A stretch of DNA of 64,000 nucleotides. It comes from Anas platyrhynchos. Lineage: Eukaryota; Chordata; Aves; Anseriformes; Anatidae. Location: positions 23,146,501-23,210,500 of the forward strand of contig NC_092592.1 of the NCBI RefSeq assembly GCF_047663525.1, read 5' to 3'. Both the position numbers and the translations under genes were made by a program. Below, in pieces: positions 1 to 18,690 of the stretch (position 1 is the stretch's first letter; every line of letters starts with the position of its first letter). The notes under the pieces were generated by a model, which was not told the origin of the DNA, searched no databases, and saw nothing but the letters and a program-made list of their open reading frames with translations.

Positions 1-1540
1 AGCCAGAGGGATGGAGGAGTTGGAAAAAGGGAGATGGAGCCTGTGGCAGTTTGGCCAGTGATCCCTTGGAGGTGGGATCCAACCGTCCTGCATGGCTCGT
101 GGCACTGCCCCAGGGTGGCACCAGGCCCTGGGGCTCCACAGGCAGGTCACCTCGTCACACCACCAGGGGTGATGCAGAGGGGAAGCGAGCCAGAAACCTT
201 CTTTGATTCCCAGCAGGGACAAATATCTGAAGGTACAGCACCCAAAACCCTGGAGGCAGAGGCCGTGGTGCCCCCAGGCCCCCTGACAGAAGCTCTGCCG
301 CAGAGCTCTGGCAGCATCACAGTTTCACAGGCCAAGGTGCCTGCCGATGGCCCAGACGCTGAACAGTGGCCTTGGTCACAGAACGTCTGTGGTGGCTGTG
401 CCACTGCTGAATTTCTAAAGCGAAGCGTGGGGTGGGAGAGATGAAGGTGGGGACTAGCATTGCTATGAAACCCTGACATAAAACCCTCCAGCTCAACCCA
501 TACATCACTGGGAGCAGCCTGTAAATGTGAATCCTGGCTGGCAGCCAGTGTGCAAATGGCAAGCCTATGTGCAAAGAAAGTGGCTTAATGTGCAGTGGGG
601 ACCTCTGCTATCAAGCCTCCCAGAACAGGCTGTGCTGGTGCATAGGCTTTGCACTGTTGGTTACAGGTTATTAATCCCCTGTAAGGTCATAAGTTCTCAG
701 TCCTCTTCCGACTGCATAAACTCACTCCTAAAAGCTGCACAGAAGAACCCCCGAATGGCTCAGAGCTTCACTGAGGGTACCATCTCCCCACTGGAAAGGA
801 GGCAGAATGACCAGAGACACCTCTACTGGGAAAGGTCAGGTTCATGTGAGGATGCTTCACAGGAGAACTAGTTAAAAAATTCCTAAATGGAGGGAAAGAA
901 CCGCTAGAGGAAAGTTGGTACAAAGCCACCTGGGGATGTCTGTACTGCTCACGCCATGCCCCCTCCTGGGCACTCGAGTGAAAGAAGCAGTAGTGCACCC
1001 CTGAATAGCGAGTGGAGAAGTCACCTGGGCCAGGAGACTCCTCAGGCAGTGGACAAGGACCCTCAGGAAGGCTGATTAAGCCCAATCCCATGACAGAGGT
1101 TGGGCAATAGCTAAGGGAATGATGGAAGGTTTAAATTGTTAATGTATTAATCTGCCTCTCCCAAATGGATTCTGTTCCTCCATTACCACCCCGCCCACAA
1201 TTCTGCATTTATTTTAAACCCTGGGGCTTGTTCTTGGCAAGAAAGGAAACCTTGCTGTCGAGGGCACTCAAAGTCATTTTGTTTTGGGGTGAGACCTCCA
1301 GGGTGACCAAGCCCAGTGTGCTCCACCACTGGCACTGGCAGCAGGTCTCCTACCAGGGGAGGTGCCGGGGACCACAGAAGGGTGGGCAGGGAGCCCCTCT
1401 CTACAGAGCCAGTGGCTGCTGACACCTCGCAGGGCTGCAGTTTCTCCAAGCCTGGGCTAGTGGCTCTCCACAATCCTGAAAGACTCATTGCCTTCCTATG
1501 GTCTATGTACCTAAGCCATTTTCTAGCTTTTGTGTTTGTA

Positions 1541-1546
1541 AATAAA
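1541..1546 (+). terminator. candidate poly(A) signal of an upstream gene
   Basis: AATAAA follows a T/G-rich run (ttttgtgtttgt). It could mark the 3' end of a + strand transcript entering from the left of the window. No coding sequence of that transcript is identifiable, so this rests on the hexamer alone. Confidence 0.25.
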
Positions 1547-2731
1547 CACCTGAAATTCAACGCATTGATGTTAAAAACCAAACTAAAGCAATACGAAGAC
1601 AGCAAAGAAAAAGGCATCCAAACACTTTGCAGTCTCAGGGCTTTTAAGCCAGCTTGGTGATTTCTGGAGCCATTGGCAGCAGGAGTGCAGGGGCATCCCC
1701 GAAGGCAGTGGGGAGGGAACGGGACACCCCAGCAGGGTCTGTTCAGATTCAGGGGGCCGCACCTCTGGTGTGCCTTTGTTCTGTCCATCCCTCTTGAAAA
1801 GGAAGTGCAGGCACACCACTGAGTCACCCATCAGCTGTGAAATCCCTAAAGCCCTACTTCCTTCAAACAGGCGCCATGGTGTGGGCAGAGGGGAGGAAAG
1901 GGGAACACCCGCGTGTGGGGCCGGTGCTGAGTCTGCACGGGCAGAAGGCAGGGCGAGGGCAGGGGCTGCAGTGACTGGCCCCGCAGGTGGACTCATTGCC
2001 CTGTGAGCCCGCAGCCCCGCAGGAACCAGACGTACGTGCTGCCCACAGGGGACGGGATGATCTCTGTCTGTAGCAAGGGTCTGGAGCAGGCCAGCACTGG
2101 CCCATCCCAGTCTTCATGCCAAGGGCTGCCCCTCTTCAGAGGCAGTGTCCTGAAGAGGCAAGCCACGGACCCTGATGCCATCTACTAAAGCCAAAACAAA
2201 GAGGCCAGAGTGTACATGCACAGCCCTCCTCCTCTGCCCCCACTCCACGAGTCAGGACGCTCGTGGGACCCCACTGCAAACGGCTGTGGGGCTGCTGAAC
2301 AGCTGGGTGACTGCAGTACAGAAATAATGAAGTTTCCAAAAAGACAAATAGACATCTCTCCTGCCATGGCCAGCCTGGCTCTGTAGGACCCTTGGGAACA
2401 GGTCTGACCTCCTCGTTCCTGTGGTTGCACACCTGCCCTGACACAGCACCACTCACAGGCTGGCAAGCAGCACCCACGGCAGGGGATCAGCAGCAGGAGG
2501 CGGCGGGGCCAGGGCACCCTGGGAGCCCCACGATCCGCTAGGAGCCTGCTGCTCTCTTGCCAAAAGCAAGCACCACCATCCTCACAAACGGTTAACCTGC
2601 CAGGAGCCGCACAGCACTAATGACTTCACATGCATGTAATCAGCTTGGGCTTCCAGAGCTGCTGCCTCCAAGCAGGAAAGGCCACGCGTGCACCCCGGGT
2701 GCAAATGCTCCCAAAGCCGCACCCCCCCTTA

Positions 2732-2747
2732 CCAATCATTAATCATC
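2732..2747. promoter_or_regulatory. possible HNF1-like site upstream of TMEM72
   Basis: The AT-rich core accaatcattaatcat stands out in an otherwise GC-rich stretch about 260 bases before the TMEM72 start codon. Read on the - strand it resembles the HNF1 palindrome GTTAATNATTAAC at about 9 of 13 positions. TMEM72 is reported as kidney-enriched in mammals and HNF1 factors drive kidney genes, so the match is plausible. It is imperfect and could be chance. Confidence 0.2.
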
Positions 2748-2998
2748 CCCGGGCTAGCAACCCCGGCAAGCGAGGAGGAAAAAGCCAAGTGTCCGCAGCC
2801 CTGGAAGCAGTGCTGACCGGTTCCCAGCGGTGGCAGCTTGCTCTCCCCCCGGAGGCCCTGTGGAGGTGGCTGGTCCTTCGCAAAGGTCACCCTGCCCTGT
2901 GCACGGAAGGCTCTGCCTGCAGCTGGGCGCCGCACACAGCAGGAGGTCTGAGGAGGGAGCTTCTGCCTGGCTGGCATTGCCGCCTTCATCTCCTCACC

Positions 2999-8395
<5,397 letters not shown>

Positions 8396-9265
8396 GGGCT
8401 CACCAGCAGCAAGGACGGGGCAGACACACTTCTGGTGCTGGTGTCCCTCCTTGGGCAGCTGAGGGACCCTGTGCCATGGGCAGCGCTGCCGTGCAGGACA
8501 GATCACCACAGGCACCGCCATGGGCCAACCCTGCAGCCACTGAGGAGGATGAGGGGTGAGGGGGTACAGCACCCATGCCCCAGCATGGAGGGGCGGTCAT
8601 CCCTGCTCCTCTGCCTTCCCTGCCGTGGCTGTGACAACCCTCCTCCAAGGGGCTGCAGGGCAAAGTGGTCCTGTATCTGGGGATGAATCCGTGGTGGTCC
8701 CCAGCCCCTGTGACACCATGCCAGGTACAGGCCATGGGCTCGCAGGGGACAGTAAGGTTTCTCCACCCAGGGAATCTTTCTCCGTGGATTTATACACGGC
8801 TCACCTCTGTGTAACAGCACTACACGCCACGGCACAGCAGCAGCTCCTGCCTAACGCCACAGCCCTAGCATCTGCCTGTCTCAAGGCAGCAAGAGGTAGC
8901 ACCATCCTCCCTGAGCAGCCTCTGTGAAGGGCAGCTGTCTTCTGCCTGTCCTCACTGTGCTTGGAGGAGCTCAGGGAAACTTGGAGGCACATCTGGGGCT
9001 GGCACCTGCTAAGTGTCCTCCCCCGAAACACACTCTGGGCCCAGCAGAGAAGTCACTTCTGGCCTTGGACACCTGCCTGGGGCTTCTTGGTGTCCCCTGC
9101 CCAGACAGCACTTGTGAGTTTGAAGAGCTTCGGGATGCTGTAGCAGCTCAAGTTACAAGGTTCAGTGCTGTGTTGTTGGCACAGCAGACTGTGTGCAATT
9201 CCCTGTGCATGTTAATTGTGGGCCCCAGAGAGCAAAGGCAATAATAAAGTTACAATGCTGCTGCA
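8396..9265 (+). other. TMEM72: TMEM72 3' UTR
   Basis: About 850 bases run from the TGA at 8393-8395 to the first good poly(A) signal, AATAAA at 9243-9248. The stretch is GC-rich with no repeat I can identify. Its frames do not resemble any protein. The exact cleavage site is inferred from the hexamer position. Confidence 0.5.
9243..9248 (+). terminator. TMEM72: TMEM72 poly(A) signal
   Basis: This is the first canonical AATAAA on the + strand after the TMEM72 stop codon. It also marks a visible change from GC-rich DNA to more mixed base composition. Confidence 0.55.
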
Positions 9266-12200
9266 CCGGTCCCCTCTACGCCAGCTCTTCCCTGAACTCT
9301 TCACCTCTGCCTTAATCCTCCCATATTTTCTGCCCTTTGAGTACCATTTACCTATCATCATGCATTTCTCTCCTGCTCAACCCACCAGGCAGCACCTGTC
9401 ACCTCTCTGGGGCGCTCCCTTGGCAGTATGGGGGCAGCCAAACCAGGGCTCCTGTCTCTGCTCCTTGCCCCCTGTAGAAAGGGCCCCACAATTTAATCAG
9501 TGCCTACAGATACTCTCACCAAGCCCACCTCATCAACATCAGGCAACTCTTTTGGCTCCACGCGGAGAAGAGCTCAGGCAACTGGGATTGCTCTGACATG
9601 GATGTGAGGCAACATTGTCGACTCTGCTGGGACAAATAACCATGACTGCTCCAAGCCCAGACACAGAGCGCTGGGGTGAGCGGTGTTTAAGAGGGAATAT
9701 CTCTGAGACTTGCTTAGACTGATTGTAAAGCAGAAGTCTGTGGGGCTGGATGTTTTTCTTGGAAATACATTACTTTTTCTTTTTAAATGCTCAGATCTCT
9801 GAGTCACAATCACCATGTCCATTTAGGAAAGCACTGTATTATGAAGGGAAGAGGGAAAATATGAAGTTACAATAAAAAGGCAAATGATAACCCAGTGCTA
9901 CATTTTAATAAATTCTGATTAAGTTGCTCCTGATTTGGGAGACAGATGGGGAAGAAGGCAGAAGATACTGACTCATAATGTTTGACTGCTTGTGTTTGAT
10001 AATGAGACTCTGTCCTCAAAAGCAGCTTATGAATGGTCTCATGCACTCAGTTGTTCCTACAGCCAGACATGAACAAAAAACTTGTTGTATCACCGACATT
10101 TGAAATGCTAGCTGCTATCAATCTGTTCTATACGTGATGCATAGATTAGAGATCTCTTCCTTCCAGCTGCACAAATTAACCCTCCACCCCAAAATTGCAT
10201 GCTAGGGAAGAGTCACGTACACATCCGCCTTCACGGAGGTTTAGTCTCCTCCTGTACCTGCAACGCTGTCTCCAGAAAATTGCACCAATTCACAGCCTAA
10301 TGCCACACTACTGATAACAGCAGGCCCAGGACCTATCCACAGCTCCACCCTCAAGCTAGTGTATTCAGCACAGGAAGAAATAAAAATCAAGATGTTTTCT
10401 GCCAAAGTAGGTGGTCAAACAACATACCTGCACCAGCAAAAGTCCTAAGCCAGCCATGCTAACAGGGCACCAATCCTTGCCCGCTCTGCCCCAGGAGGCT
10501 GTGCTCAGAGCTGACTCTCCGACTCTATCACACATCTACACCAATTCTCATTAGCAGGCTCTACTTCCTGCATCATCCAAGGCTCCTCTTTGACCATTGC
10601 ATAACTAATTATATAAGCAGAGGCAGGGGTTATCAAAAAGGCAGAGCTCCTCAGAGAGCCAACCAATCTGCTGACGAGAGAAAGATCACATTCATGCCAC
10701 TGCCTCTTTAGCCCCGAGCAAAGCACTGGGGCAGCCTGGGTGTGGACAGCCTCTCTGCAGCCAAATTTCACCCATCGGCCCTCACGCAACCAGTCCCACA
10801 CTTCAGACCTGTGGGGCAGCGGGGGCAGCTGGCCAGGGGAGCAGCAACGGGGTGAGAGTGCCTGTGGCACCCTGAAGTGCGTGTGGGGGGCAGATTTCAT
10901 TGTGCTGTGAAATGTGTATGTAGAGTTTGTAGTCATTAGTGCCTGCAGAAGCAGGTGCTTCAGTGCTCAGGATTTTGAAAGCCAGTGGTAGGTTTCCTTT
11001 GGGAAGTGGGGCTGGGGGGAGCTGCCAGTGAGCCAGCTGTTCAGCCTTACTGGGGCCAGCCCTGGGCAGGGTCTTCTTTTCCTATCCCACCACCCTGGTT
11101 GCTTTTCTTGCCTGCTCCCTTGTGTTGGCCTGGCTCTTCTCCCACCACACAGCTAGCTGCTCTAGGACAGGAAGGCTGGAAAAACTCTGCTCATTCCTTC
11201 GGTGTTAAATTGCCCATTAGTTAAGGTCCATCCCTGTCTCACCCTGGAGCAACAGCTCCAGAGTATCACTGGAGAAAGGATGACCCTTCAAAGGTAATCA
11301 AGTTGTAGTCCAAAGCAGTGCTGAAGGATGCACTCCCACCCTGTGGGCCGAGCTTCTGCCCTAGGTCACCCTGTCTGTGCATCCCCAGCCCTGTTCCTCA
11401 CCACCCATCCCACCCCGGTGCTATCTGACAGCTCCATCAGCTGACAGACCTCGTTAGCACGGGGGAAAAATAATTAGGAAAAAGAAAGCAGGTTGCTGTC
11501 TTCTGGGATAATGAGCCAAATAAATCCATGGAAAGAAGGGCCAGCCACAAAATGAAGGGGACAGGGGATAAGAGCACTCCTTTCAAAAGCAGCAGACTGT
11601 TAGAGCAGCTCAGCTGCTCAAAGAAATGCAGCCTCAGGCGTTCCTTAAAATCCCAGTGCAGAGGAAATGCCTAGCCTCAGGGGGTGTTGGATTACTTTGC
11701 AGAGGGCTCCGAGATTATTTGCTAAAGGGTTAGTTTCTCTGTTGGACCCTCTCCCTATGTCTTCCTCTGAGGGGCACCCCAGGGGCTACTGAAAGCACCA
11801 GAGGGAGCAGAGAGCTGGAGGTGGGGGAGAGAACTCTATGACAAACTTGCATAAAGGCAGGGTAATTGCAAGAAAAGAAAGGGGAAGAACTTGACACCAT
11901 TAATCATGCAGTGCAGCAATACCTGAATTTGAGCTGCCTGAACTGTAGGTCCACGCACCACATGAACATGATTTTTGCATGCATTGTAGTTGGTTCATGA
12001 TGCAGCTAATCCACTGCAATTAACCCCCTGAGTTAGAGTTGACTGTATAGGGCTGTAAACTCCTACAGATTCATATGCTGAAAGGAAACAAGATGAGTCA
12101 TCCAAAAGAAATGCATGTGTAAGGTGACACTCTGAAAGGTAATCCTCTCAGAAACCATTTCTTCCAAAGTTTCCTCCAAAGATTTTCCTACATGAGTTAA

Positions 12201-13773
12201 AATTTTCTTGCTCTGCTTGTATATGTGCATTGGAAACACCCCGCAATGCTCTATTTAACAGTAAAACTGGTGGCAGCAAGCACCACTGTTGGCATCAGTG
12301 GCATGGGTGGCTCCTGACTCAGTACTGATTCATGCCCACATGCAGGAGAGGGCCTGTCTCCATTCACTTCCCTGAGCTGGGAACAAATGCTGCATGCTCA
12401 CATACCTGCAGCCCTACCACTCTTTATTCAGCCCTGCACCTTCTCCCATCCTATTCAGGAGTTCCTCCCATGGGCTAGGCCAGAATTGCAGGTCCTGTTC
12501 TGGCTGGACTCCTGCATTTTGTGCTGTGCAGGAACTTACAGTAACCAGAAACCAAGTCCCAAACCTGCCTGGGGTTCCTCAGAGCTTTCTGCTCCCTTGT
12601 GTGCTTGGCGTGGGGTGGGTAAGAGCCGGAATCTGGCTGCCGGCTGCCATATGTCAGCCAGCATACCACAGGTACGATGACTGCACTTAGGTTATATCCT
12701 AGTAAATGATTATGATACCTTTAGGAAACTAAATTCTGAGCAGCTACTCACTCAGCATGTGACTCTACTGGGTCCTGTTTTGAGGCTCTGCGTAAACCAC
12801 CAGGAACCTGGTTTCCCAACCAAGCTCTTCAGATTACATGCTAAGAGTCGAGAGAATGGAGTCTCTATGGCAGCCCTACCTCTGAAAGGCCCATCTGGGA
12901 GTGACTTTTTTGGTACCTGAAGGTGTTCAAGCCCTTTGGCAGATCAAGTCCAGAGACACATTGTCTTGGTTTCAAAACCGGAGTAACAATGCCTCCATGT
13001 CCCAGGTCTGCATCATCTCCATAACGTAACTGGCAGCCACGAGCTGTTTTGCCTGCACATGTCTACAGTGTCTTCTGCAATGCTCTCAAATGAACATTTT
13101 TGGTCCTCTATGCCCTGGAAGAAATAATTTTATGCAAATTAACAGTAATCCTTAAAATTCTAGAAGAAATTTTTGTTTCTTCCCCCACATCTTTGGAAAG
13201 CAAGAGAATACTGAATACATATGTAATTTTGCCTTGTTATGAATCTTTTACATTCATTTGCTTGCCTTCTTTAATAGGTTCTTAATGATGTGCTTGGAAA
13301 TATTATTTCAGGATAGTAGATGATACAGTCTACCAGTTATTACCAGTTTACCTAGTTAGCTAGTCTCTGACTAGACTATTATGTTTAATAACATTTTTAA
13401 TTATAATTTTAAAATAGTAATTTTAAATCTTTTTTTTTCTTATACCATTAATTAAATTAATTCTTTTCAGTGTGAAGAAGAGCATGTCTGAATTGACCAA
13501 AAGCACACTCCAAGCAAGTGTAATTGTTGGGATAGAGAATTTTTAACAGTTTTAAAACAATGAGAAGAATAAAAGAATGAACTGTGTAGAGTAAATTGCT
13601 TTAAATTTTTTTCTGCTGTTTTCAGGCAAAACTCACCTTCCAACTCTTACTCCTGCTGATGTGCTACAAATCCTGCACCATTATAGAGCAAGGCTGGTTT
13701 TTCAGTAGCACTGTGCTAGACCATGTTACTTCCTTCAGCAGCACAGGAAAACAGAAATACAGGCAGATTTGTA

Positions 13774-13774
<1 letters not shown>

Positions 13775-13804
<30 letters not shown>
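13775..13804. repeat. A30 homopolymer
   Basis: An uninterrupted run of 30 A. There is no recognisable retrotransposon body or flanking duplication next to it, so it looks like a simple repeat rather than an element tail. Confidence 0.95.
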
Positions 13805-13805
<1 letters not shown>

Positions 13806-15660
13806 CCTTTGTGCACAAAACTGAGCTGAAGAAGCTTTTCTGTATTGGCTTTTCTCCCAGCCACACTTAAGGAGAACACTGAGAACTTTCCATAGTGATG
13901 TTACTTTTTAATTTGATATAGTAGCACTAGATTTCCCCTTCTCAAGCTAGGAAGGCTTTGTCAGTGTTATTTATTTTTTTTTTCACGCTCGTGCCTATAA
14001 GGCCATTGCGCATACAATCCTGGAAAATGGGAGCAAGGTGCCTCTGAGCCCCATCAGATGGAGGGGCCACGTACCATTTATGTCACACTGCATAGCTATG
14101 TTCCCATGCCACATGTCAGGAAGCCTGAAACACAAGGCTTCCAAGGAAGGCACAGGTGCATTACAACACACAGACCCTCTCCATGCTCCCAGACCTGCTG
14201 GGTGAAGCCAGGAGAGCCGGGCAGCCTGGAGTTCTTCCCTAGGCACGTGGGCATATGCCTTCATGCCTTTGTAGCAGCATGGCAGGGGAGCTGGAACTGG
14301 GAGGCCCTTGAGGGGAAGGGTTTGGGAAGGGAATTACACCTTCTAGCCATTCCTTCCTTCAAAAACCCAGGCTCGGGCATGAAAGTGAGCTTCAGCTCAT
14401 CCCTCTAATTAACTGCTATTTCCTCCCAGCGTCTGCTTCTCATGCAAGCATCTGCAAGCTCAGAAGAAATCATCAGCTACATACATGGAAGTCAAAGCAT
14501 TTTCTCCAGAAAAAGAAGTGTTACGTACTTCACACCAGGACTACATGTGGAGGCAGTGTAAAAAAATGACAATCTTACTGTCAGTATCTCTCATGTCTGA
14601 GTTCCACAAGAAAGAAACTGCAAACAAATGCTTGCTGATGGGTTTCGAAATGGAGGAGGCTCTGTTGCTGTCATTACTTGTCTTGGCTCTTACCCAGTAG
14701 TAAACTATCTCATTCATGATATCATTACTTTATCATCCCCATGCTAACTTGTTTTATGATTTCTTCACTTCCAACCAGTAGTCACAGGCACAAACATTCT
14801 CTCATTCAAGCTGCTTCTTTCCAATCCAAAACTTCAAACAAAAACACATCACAGTCCCTCTGCTGATGTGTTTATCAGACAGCTATAAATACAACTATCT
14901 TCAGTTGTTTTAGCCTGATATTGCTCATAATGTTGCTGTTACTCTACATTTTGCTTTATAAATAGCTTGCTTAATAATATAAACAGCACTTAAGTGGCAC
15001 TTTCAATCATGGGAAAACTGGCACAAAATGACAGAATATTTTTTGTTCTATGTCTTGCAGCCACAACGCCTCAAGCCTATTAATTACAGCATTGCTATTT
15101 CCTGAAACAGCAGCGCATGTATGAGTTACCAACAGTGAACATGTATTTTATAGAAAAGTTACCATGACAGATAATGCAGTACAAACTGCCAGGCAAGGCA
15201 AAAGCAAACGTACCCCACAAAATGTATACTGCCACAGAAATACTAATGCAGCCACTATGCTGATTCTGCCTCGAGAGGACCAGCTCCTTTCTCATTACTT
15301 GCTCAGAGCTGTAAATGACACCAGTGAAATACACACAGTTTGGCTCCAGATACCATCCTAGCATTTTCCATGGTTTCCACACCCAAGTGGCTGACAGCTA
15401 TGAAACACTCGTACGGACACCTGAGACTGTGTGGGGCTACCATGGAAAAGTTTATTTTTGTTACTCAATAGTTTTATTAGCAAAAGTAATGATTGTAGAT
15501 ATTTCCCCACAAGCAACTAAGGCAGTAAAGCAATTAAAAAGTGGAAAAAAAATCAGCTTAGGCAATGTCTTAAACATTTTATGTGAGTGTAAATACCATG
15601 TTACTGGCATTCTGATGAGCAATTCAGATGGCTTTTTTTTCCCTCCCTAAAAAGGATATA

Positions 15661-15910
15661 ATCATAGAATCATAGAATAACATGTGCTGGAAGGGACCTT
15701 AAAGCCCATCTAATTCCACCTCCCTTCCATGAGCAGGGACATCTCCCACTAAACCAGGCTGCTCAAAGCCCATCCAACCTGGCCTTGAACACTGCCAGGG
15801 ATGGGGCACCCACGGCTTCTCTGGGCAACCTGTTCCACTGCCTCACCACACACATACAGTGAAGAAATTCTTCCTTAGATCTAATCTAAATCTACCCTCT
15901 TTTAATTTAA
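15661..15910 (-). mobile_element. CR1 LINE 3' fragment, antisense
   Basis: The segment opens with atcatagaatcatagaat, the reverse complement of the CR1 octamer tail. It continues with hallmarks of the CR1 3' end read on the - strand: ctggaagggacctt, ccatccaacctggccttgaa, acactgccagggatgggg, and the codons for the KKFF-like end of ORF2 near 15860. It fades out near 15910 in AT-rich sequence. It is a 5'-truncated, diverged copy of about 250 bases. Confidence 0.92.
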
Positions 15911-16650
15911 AAGGATGGTATGTCTCAGTCAAGCCCACTGAAAATTATGAGTTGAATGGGATTAAGTCAAAGATAGTCTCAAGTAGAAAATCGTTACCAA
16001 CAATTTGTAAAAAAAGATTTGCAGAGCTCTCATGTAACTGTAACTAGAAATTATAAGATAGATCACATTTCTGAAAACATTCCTTTCTTTTGGCAGTCTC
16101 AATGGTTTTAATGCCATACTTACTGAGATGAAAGGTATTTTTATTAATACCTTTTTGCCTTTGTTCTATCCTTTAAGGAAAAAAAAAAAAGCTAAAATCT
16201 TTAAGAAATTTTCTTATGAACCTGAGTATGTGTGTATATGCTTATGTTTCAATCTTCACACAGAACAGCTGTTAAAAAGCTGCACTGAAGCCAAGTAAAA
16301 TTTCTGTTATAATACACTGTATTTTATATTTTTTGTTTGATCTATCTAATCACGTTTAAAATCTGACTTTTTTCAAAATAGTCATGAGAACCTTTAACAG
16401 CGTTTTGAGTTCACATATCTATACATTTATTCTGTCTCAAATGAGTCAATCACAAATAGATATATATGAAAAGCAGTCAGGAAATAATTTTATGACCAAC
16501 ACCTCAGAAATAATATCTACTACACATGCCTCAAATACAGACAAAAGACCTGACACAACAGGTTGCATCTATTTTATAAGAAAGAATACGTTGACTTTCA
16601 GGAGGATACATAGGTCAGTACACAGACTGTATGTAATAGACAATAATGAA

Positions 16651-16760
16651 TAGAATAGAATAGAATAGAATAGAATAGAATAGAATAGAATAGAATAGAA
16701 TAGAATAGAATAGAATAGAATAGAATAGAATAGAATAGAATAGAATAGAATAGAATAGAA
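16651..16760. repeat. (TAGAA)22 pentanucleotide microsatellite
   Basis: Twenty-two perfect copies of TAGAA in a row, with no interruption. The array lies in AT-rich intergenic DNA about 10 kb before the first lipase. Its purity suggests recent expansion and likely length variation between individuals. Confidence 0.98.
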
Positions 16761-18564
16761 GAACTTCAGCTAATATAAATCTAATTCTAATGTAGGTAAC
16801 ACTTCAAATTTCTGCTACTACAGAAATGGAATTGCTGATGGCTGTTCCCTGAGGAAACTTAACCAAAGTCCAAAGGTATGTTAGTGTTTCTGTTTTAAAA
16901 CTATGATAATTTCTCAAATACATATATTTCCCCCCACATATACTTGTCTTCAACATGAGGTAAAAAAAGTCCATTCTAACTGGTGTATGGTCTGGTGAAA
17001 GACACCAATGGTATGACATTGAAATGTTTCTTCTTCAGATCAGAAGTTTGATTTAATTGAAGAAATTCCATAACTAAAAGCACTGGGATTTCAGCTGGGG
17101 CCTTCGTATGCGTGAGCACTTGATAGGACATAAAGAACTATGGTGGACAGCAGAAAAACAGTGGTGAGACAAGAAAATATGTTTGAGGATCATGAAGGCA
17201 GAGTAGAAAAGGGTGTGCAGGAAAGCTGAGAAACAGGAAGAAAGGGGATTTATGGACAGCTGAAGAACTGAAAAAGGACAGGTAGGTGAGAAAACATGAC
17301 AAGACACTCAAGTGAAAAGCAAACATGAGGGACAGGAGGTGCTGAGGGACACACAAGAAAACAGTGAGAGCAGAGGACATTGACAGTACTGCAAAGAGAA
17401 CTGAAGTATGGAAGAGCAAGGGACAGAGACTGGCTAGGTTAGGAGCTGGCCTCACCTCATAAACAGAGAGAGGTTAAAGGACGACTTGTTTCATTTATCC
17501 CAGGTAGATGTATGGCAACATATGGTTCAGTCTGAAACTCCAAATTGTGTTGCATAAATTAGCAGTAGTTCCCTCCCCTTCAAAGACCAAAAGGCACACT
17601 GAAAGAAACAAACAAATGGCAAGCATAAGCAAACATGTGGATATATACTAATTAATTATCCCGCATAACTTTTTCATCAGCTTTTTAATTCTGAGGTGGT
17701 TTGAACACATTGTGCAATACTCCTCTGCTTCTTGCAGCATAGCTGTGTGGTTTCATGGGAGGAACGGCGGGATGATGTGCACCACCTCACAGTGCAGATG
17801 TAGATGACTGGATGCGACTCAAAGACAAAGCACACCAGGGTGTGTATGGGAATGGGGCATGTTCATGGCACAACTGCAGCTAATCAGCCTTCCCTCCATG
17901 TGTAAGGGAGATACCACACCCCTTCATGCTACAATCGTATTTGGAAAAACAAGCTCATCCTAAATGGCCTCCCCTATCTATTATGAACAGACCACACAAA
18001 TGTGCATTGCATAGTGAGAGCCTGCTATTTCATTCTGTGCCACTACAGTAATCCACATTGCTTTGATGGGAAGTATCATGATGATTGTCTCCAATTAGGT
18101 GCAGTTACACTACTTCTGACTGTGATTTCGTGGGCAAAAATGCATGTGTGCTTGCTGGGTAGCTGACGCATCATGCATTTGATGTTTCAAAGACAGCAAG
18201 CACTCCGGGATTAGCTCAGGAATCATGCCAACCTCTGCACCACATGCTCTTCAGTTCCCCACACAGACTGACTCAGTAAGGGTTGTACATATGTACACAA
18301 GCACAATGGCCTGTTGCTTGGTAATCCATGTAAGGAAACAGCATGATTAGAAATGTCTGGGCATAGAGTAGCCTTACCACTAGAGGTAATTCCAAAGCAT
18401 CAGTAATAAAGTAATAAAAAAAATCTAATCCGCACAACATCAAATTACTAGATAAAAGGTTATAAAATTATCTATCAAGTATTTGGAAGTCTAAGGACAA
18501 ATGAAACCCTATCTGCTCATAATTCATAACTCATAACTTGTAGCTTGTAAGGGCAGTGTTCACA

Positions 18565-18690
18565 GCTCCAAGCCTGCTGGGGTTCAAGTAGCATTTGGAC
18601 AACGCTCTCAGGCACGGTTTGATTTTTGAGTGGTCCTGTGTGGAGCCAGGAGTTGGATTTGATGATTCTTGTGGATCCTGTTCATGGCTC
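18565..18690 (+). mobile_element. CR1 LINE 3' UTR fragment, sense
   Basis: The segment reads gttcaagtagcatttggaca, acgctctcaggcac, gtggtcctgtgtggagccag and gagttggatttgatgattct. This is the characteristic order of a CR1 3' end. The octamer tail is eroded. An open frame of 100 codons on the opposite strand is explained by this element and is not a gene. Confidence 0.8.

Larger units (their letters stand above)
1..2998. other. GC-rich 5' flank of TMEM72, no recognised gene
   Basis: This stretch holds several open frames of 60-214 codons on both strands, but none gives a protein I recognise. They are rich in Pro, Ser, Cys and Trp, as expected of chance frames in GC-rich DNA. An AATAAA on the + strand near 1541 could end the 3' UTR of a gene lying to the left. 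The last 500 bases are the most GC-rich and contain scattered CpGs, which fits a promoter region for TMEM72. I see no clear interspersed repeat here. Confidence 0.5.

Noticed and set aside
1183-1827. 214-codon open frame on the - strand
   Set aside because: Low-complexity composition, no recognisable domain, and the + strand has poly(A)-signal features in the same place.
18200-18260. tRNA A-box-like string gggattagctcagg
   Set aside because: No B box and no cloverleaf pairing follow, so it is not a tRNA gene or an evident tRNA-derived SINE.
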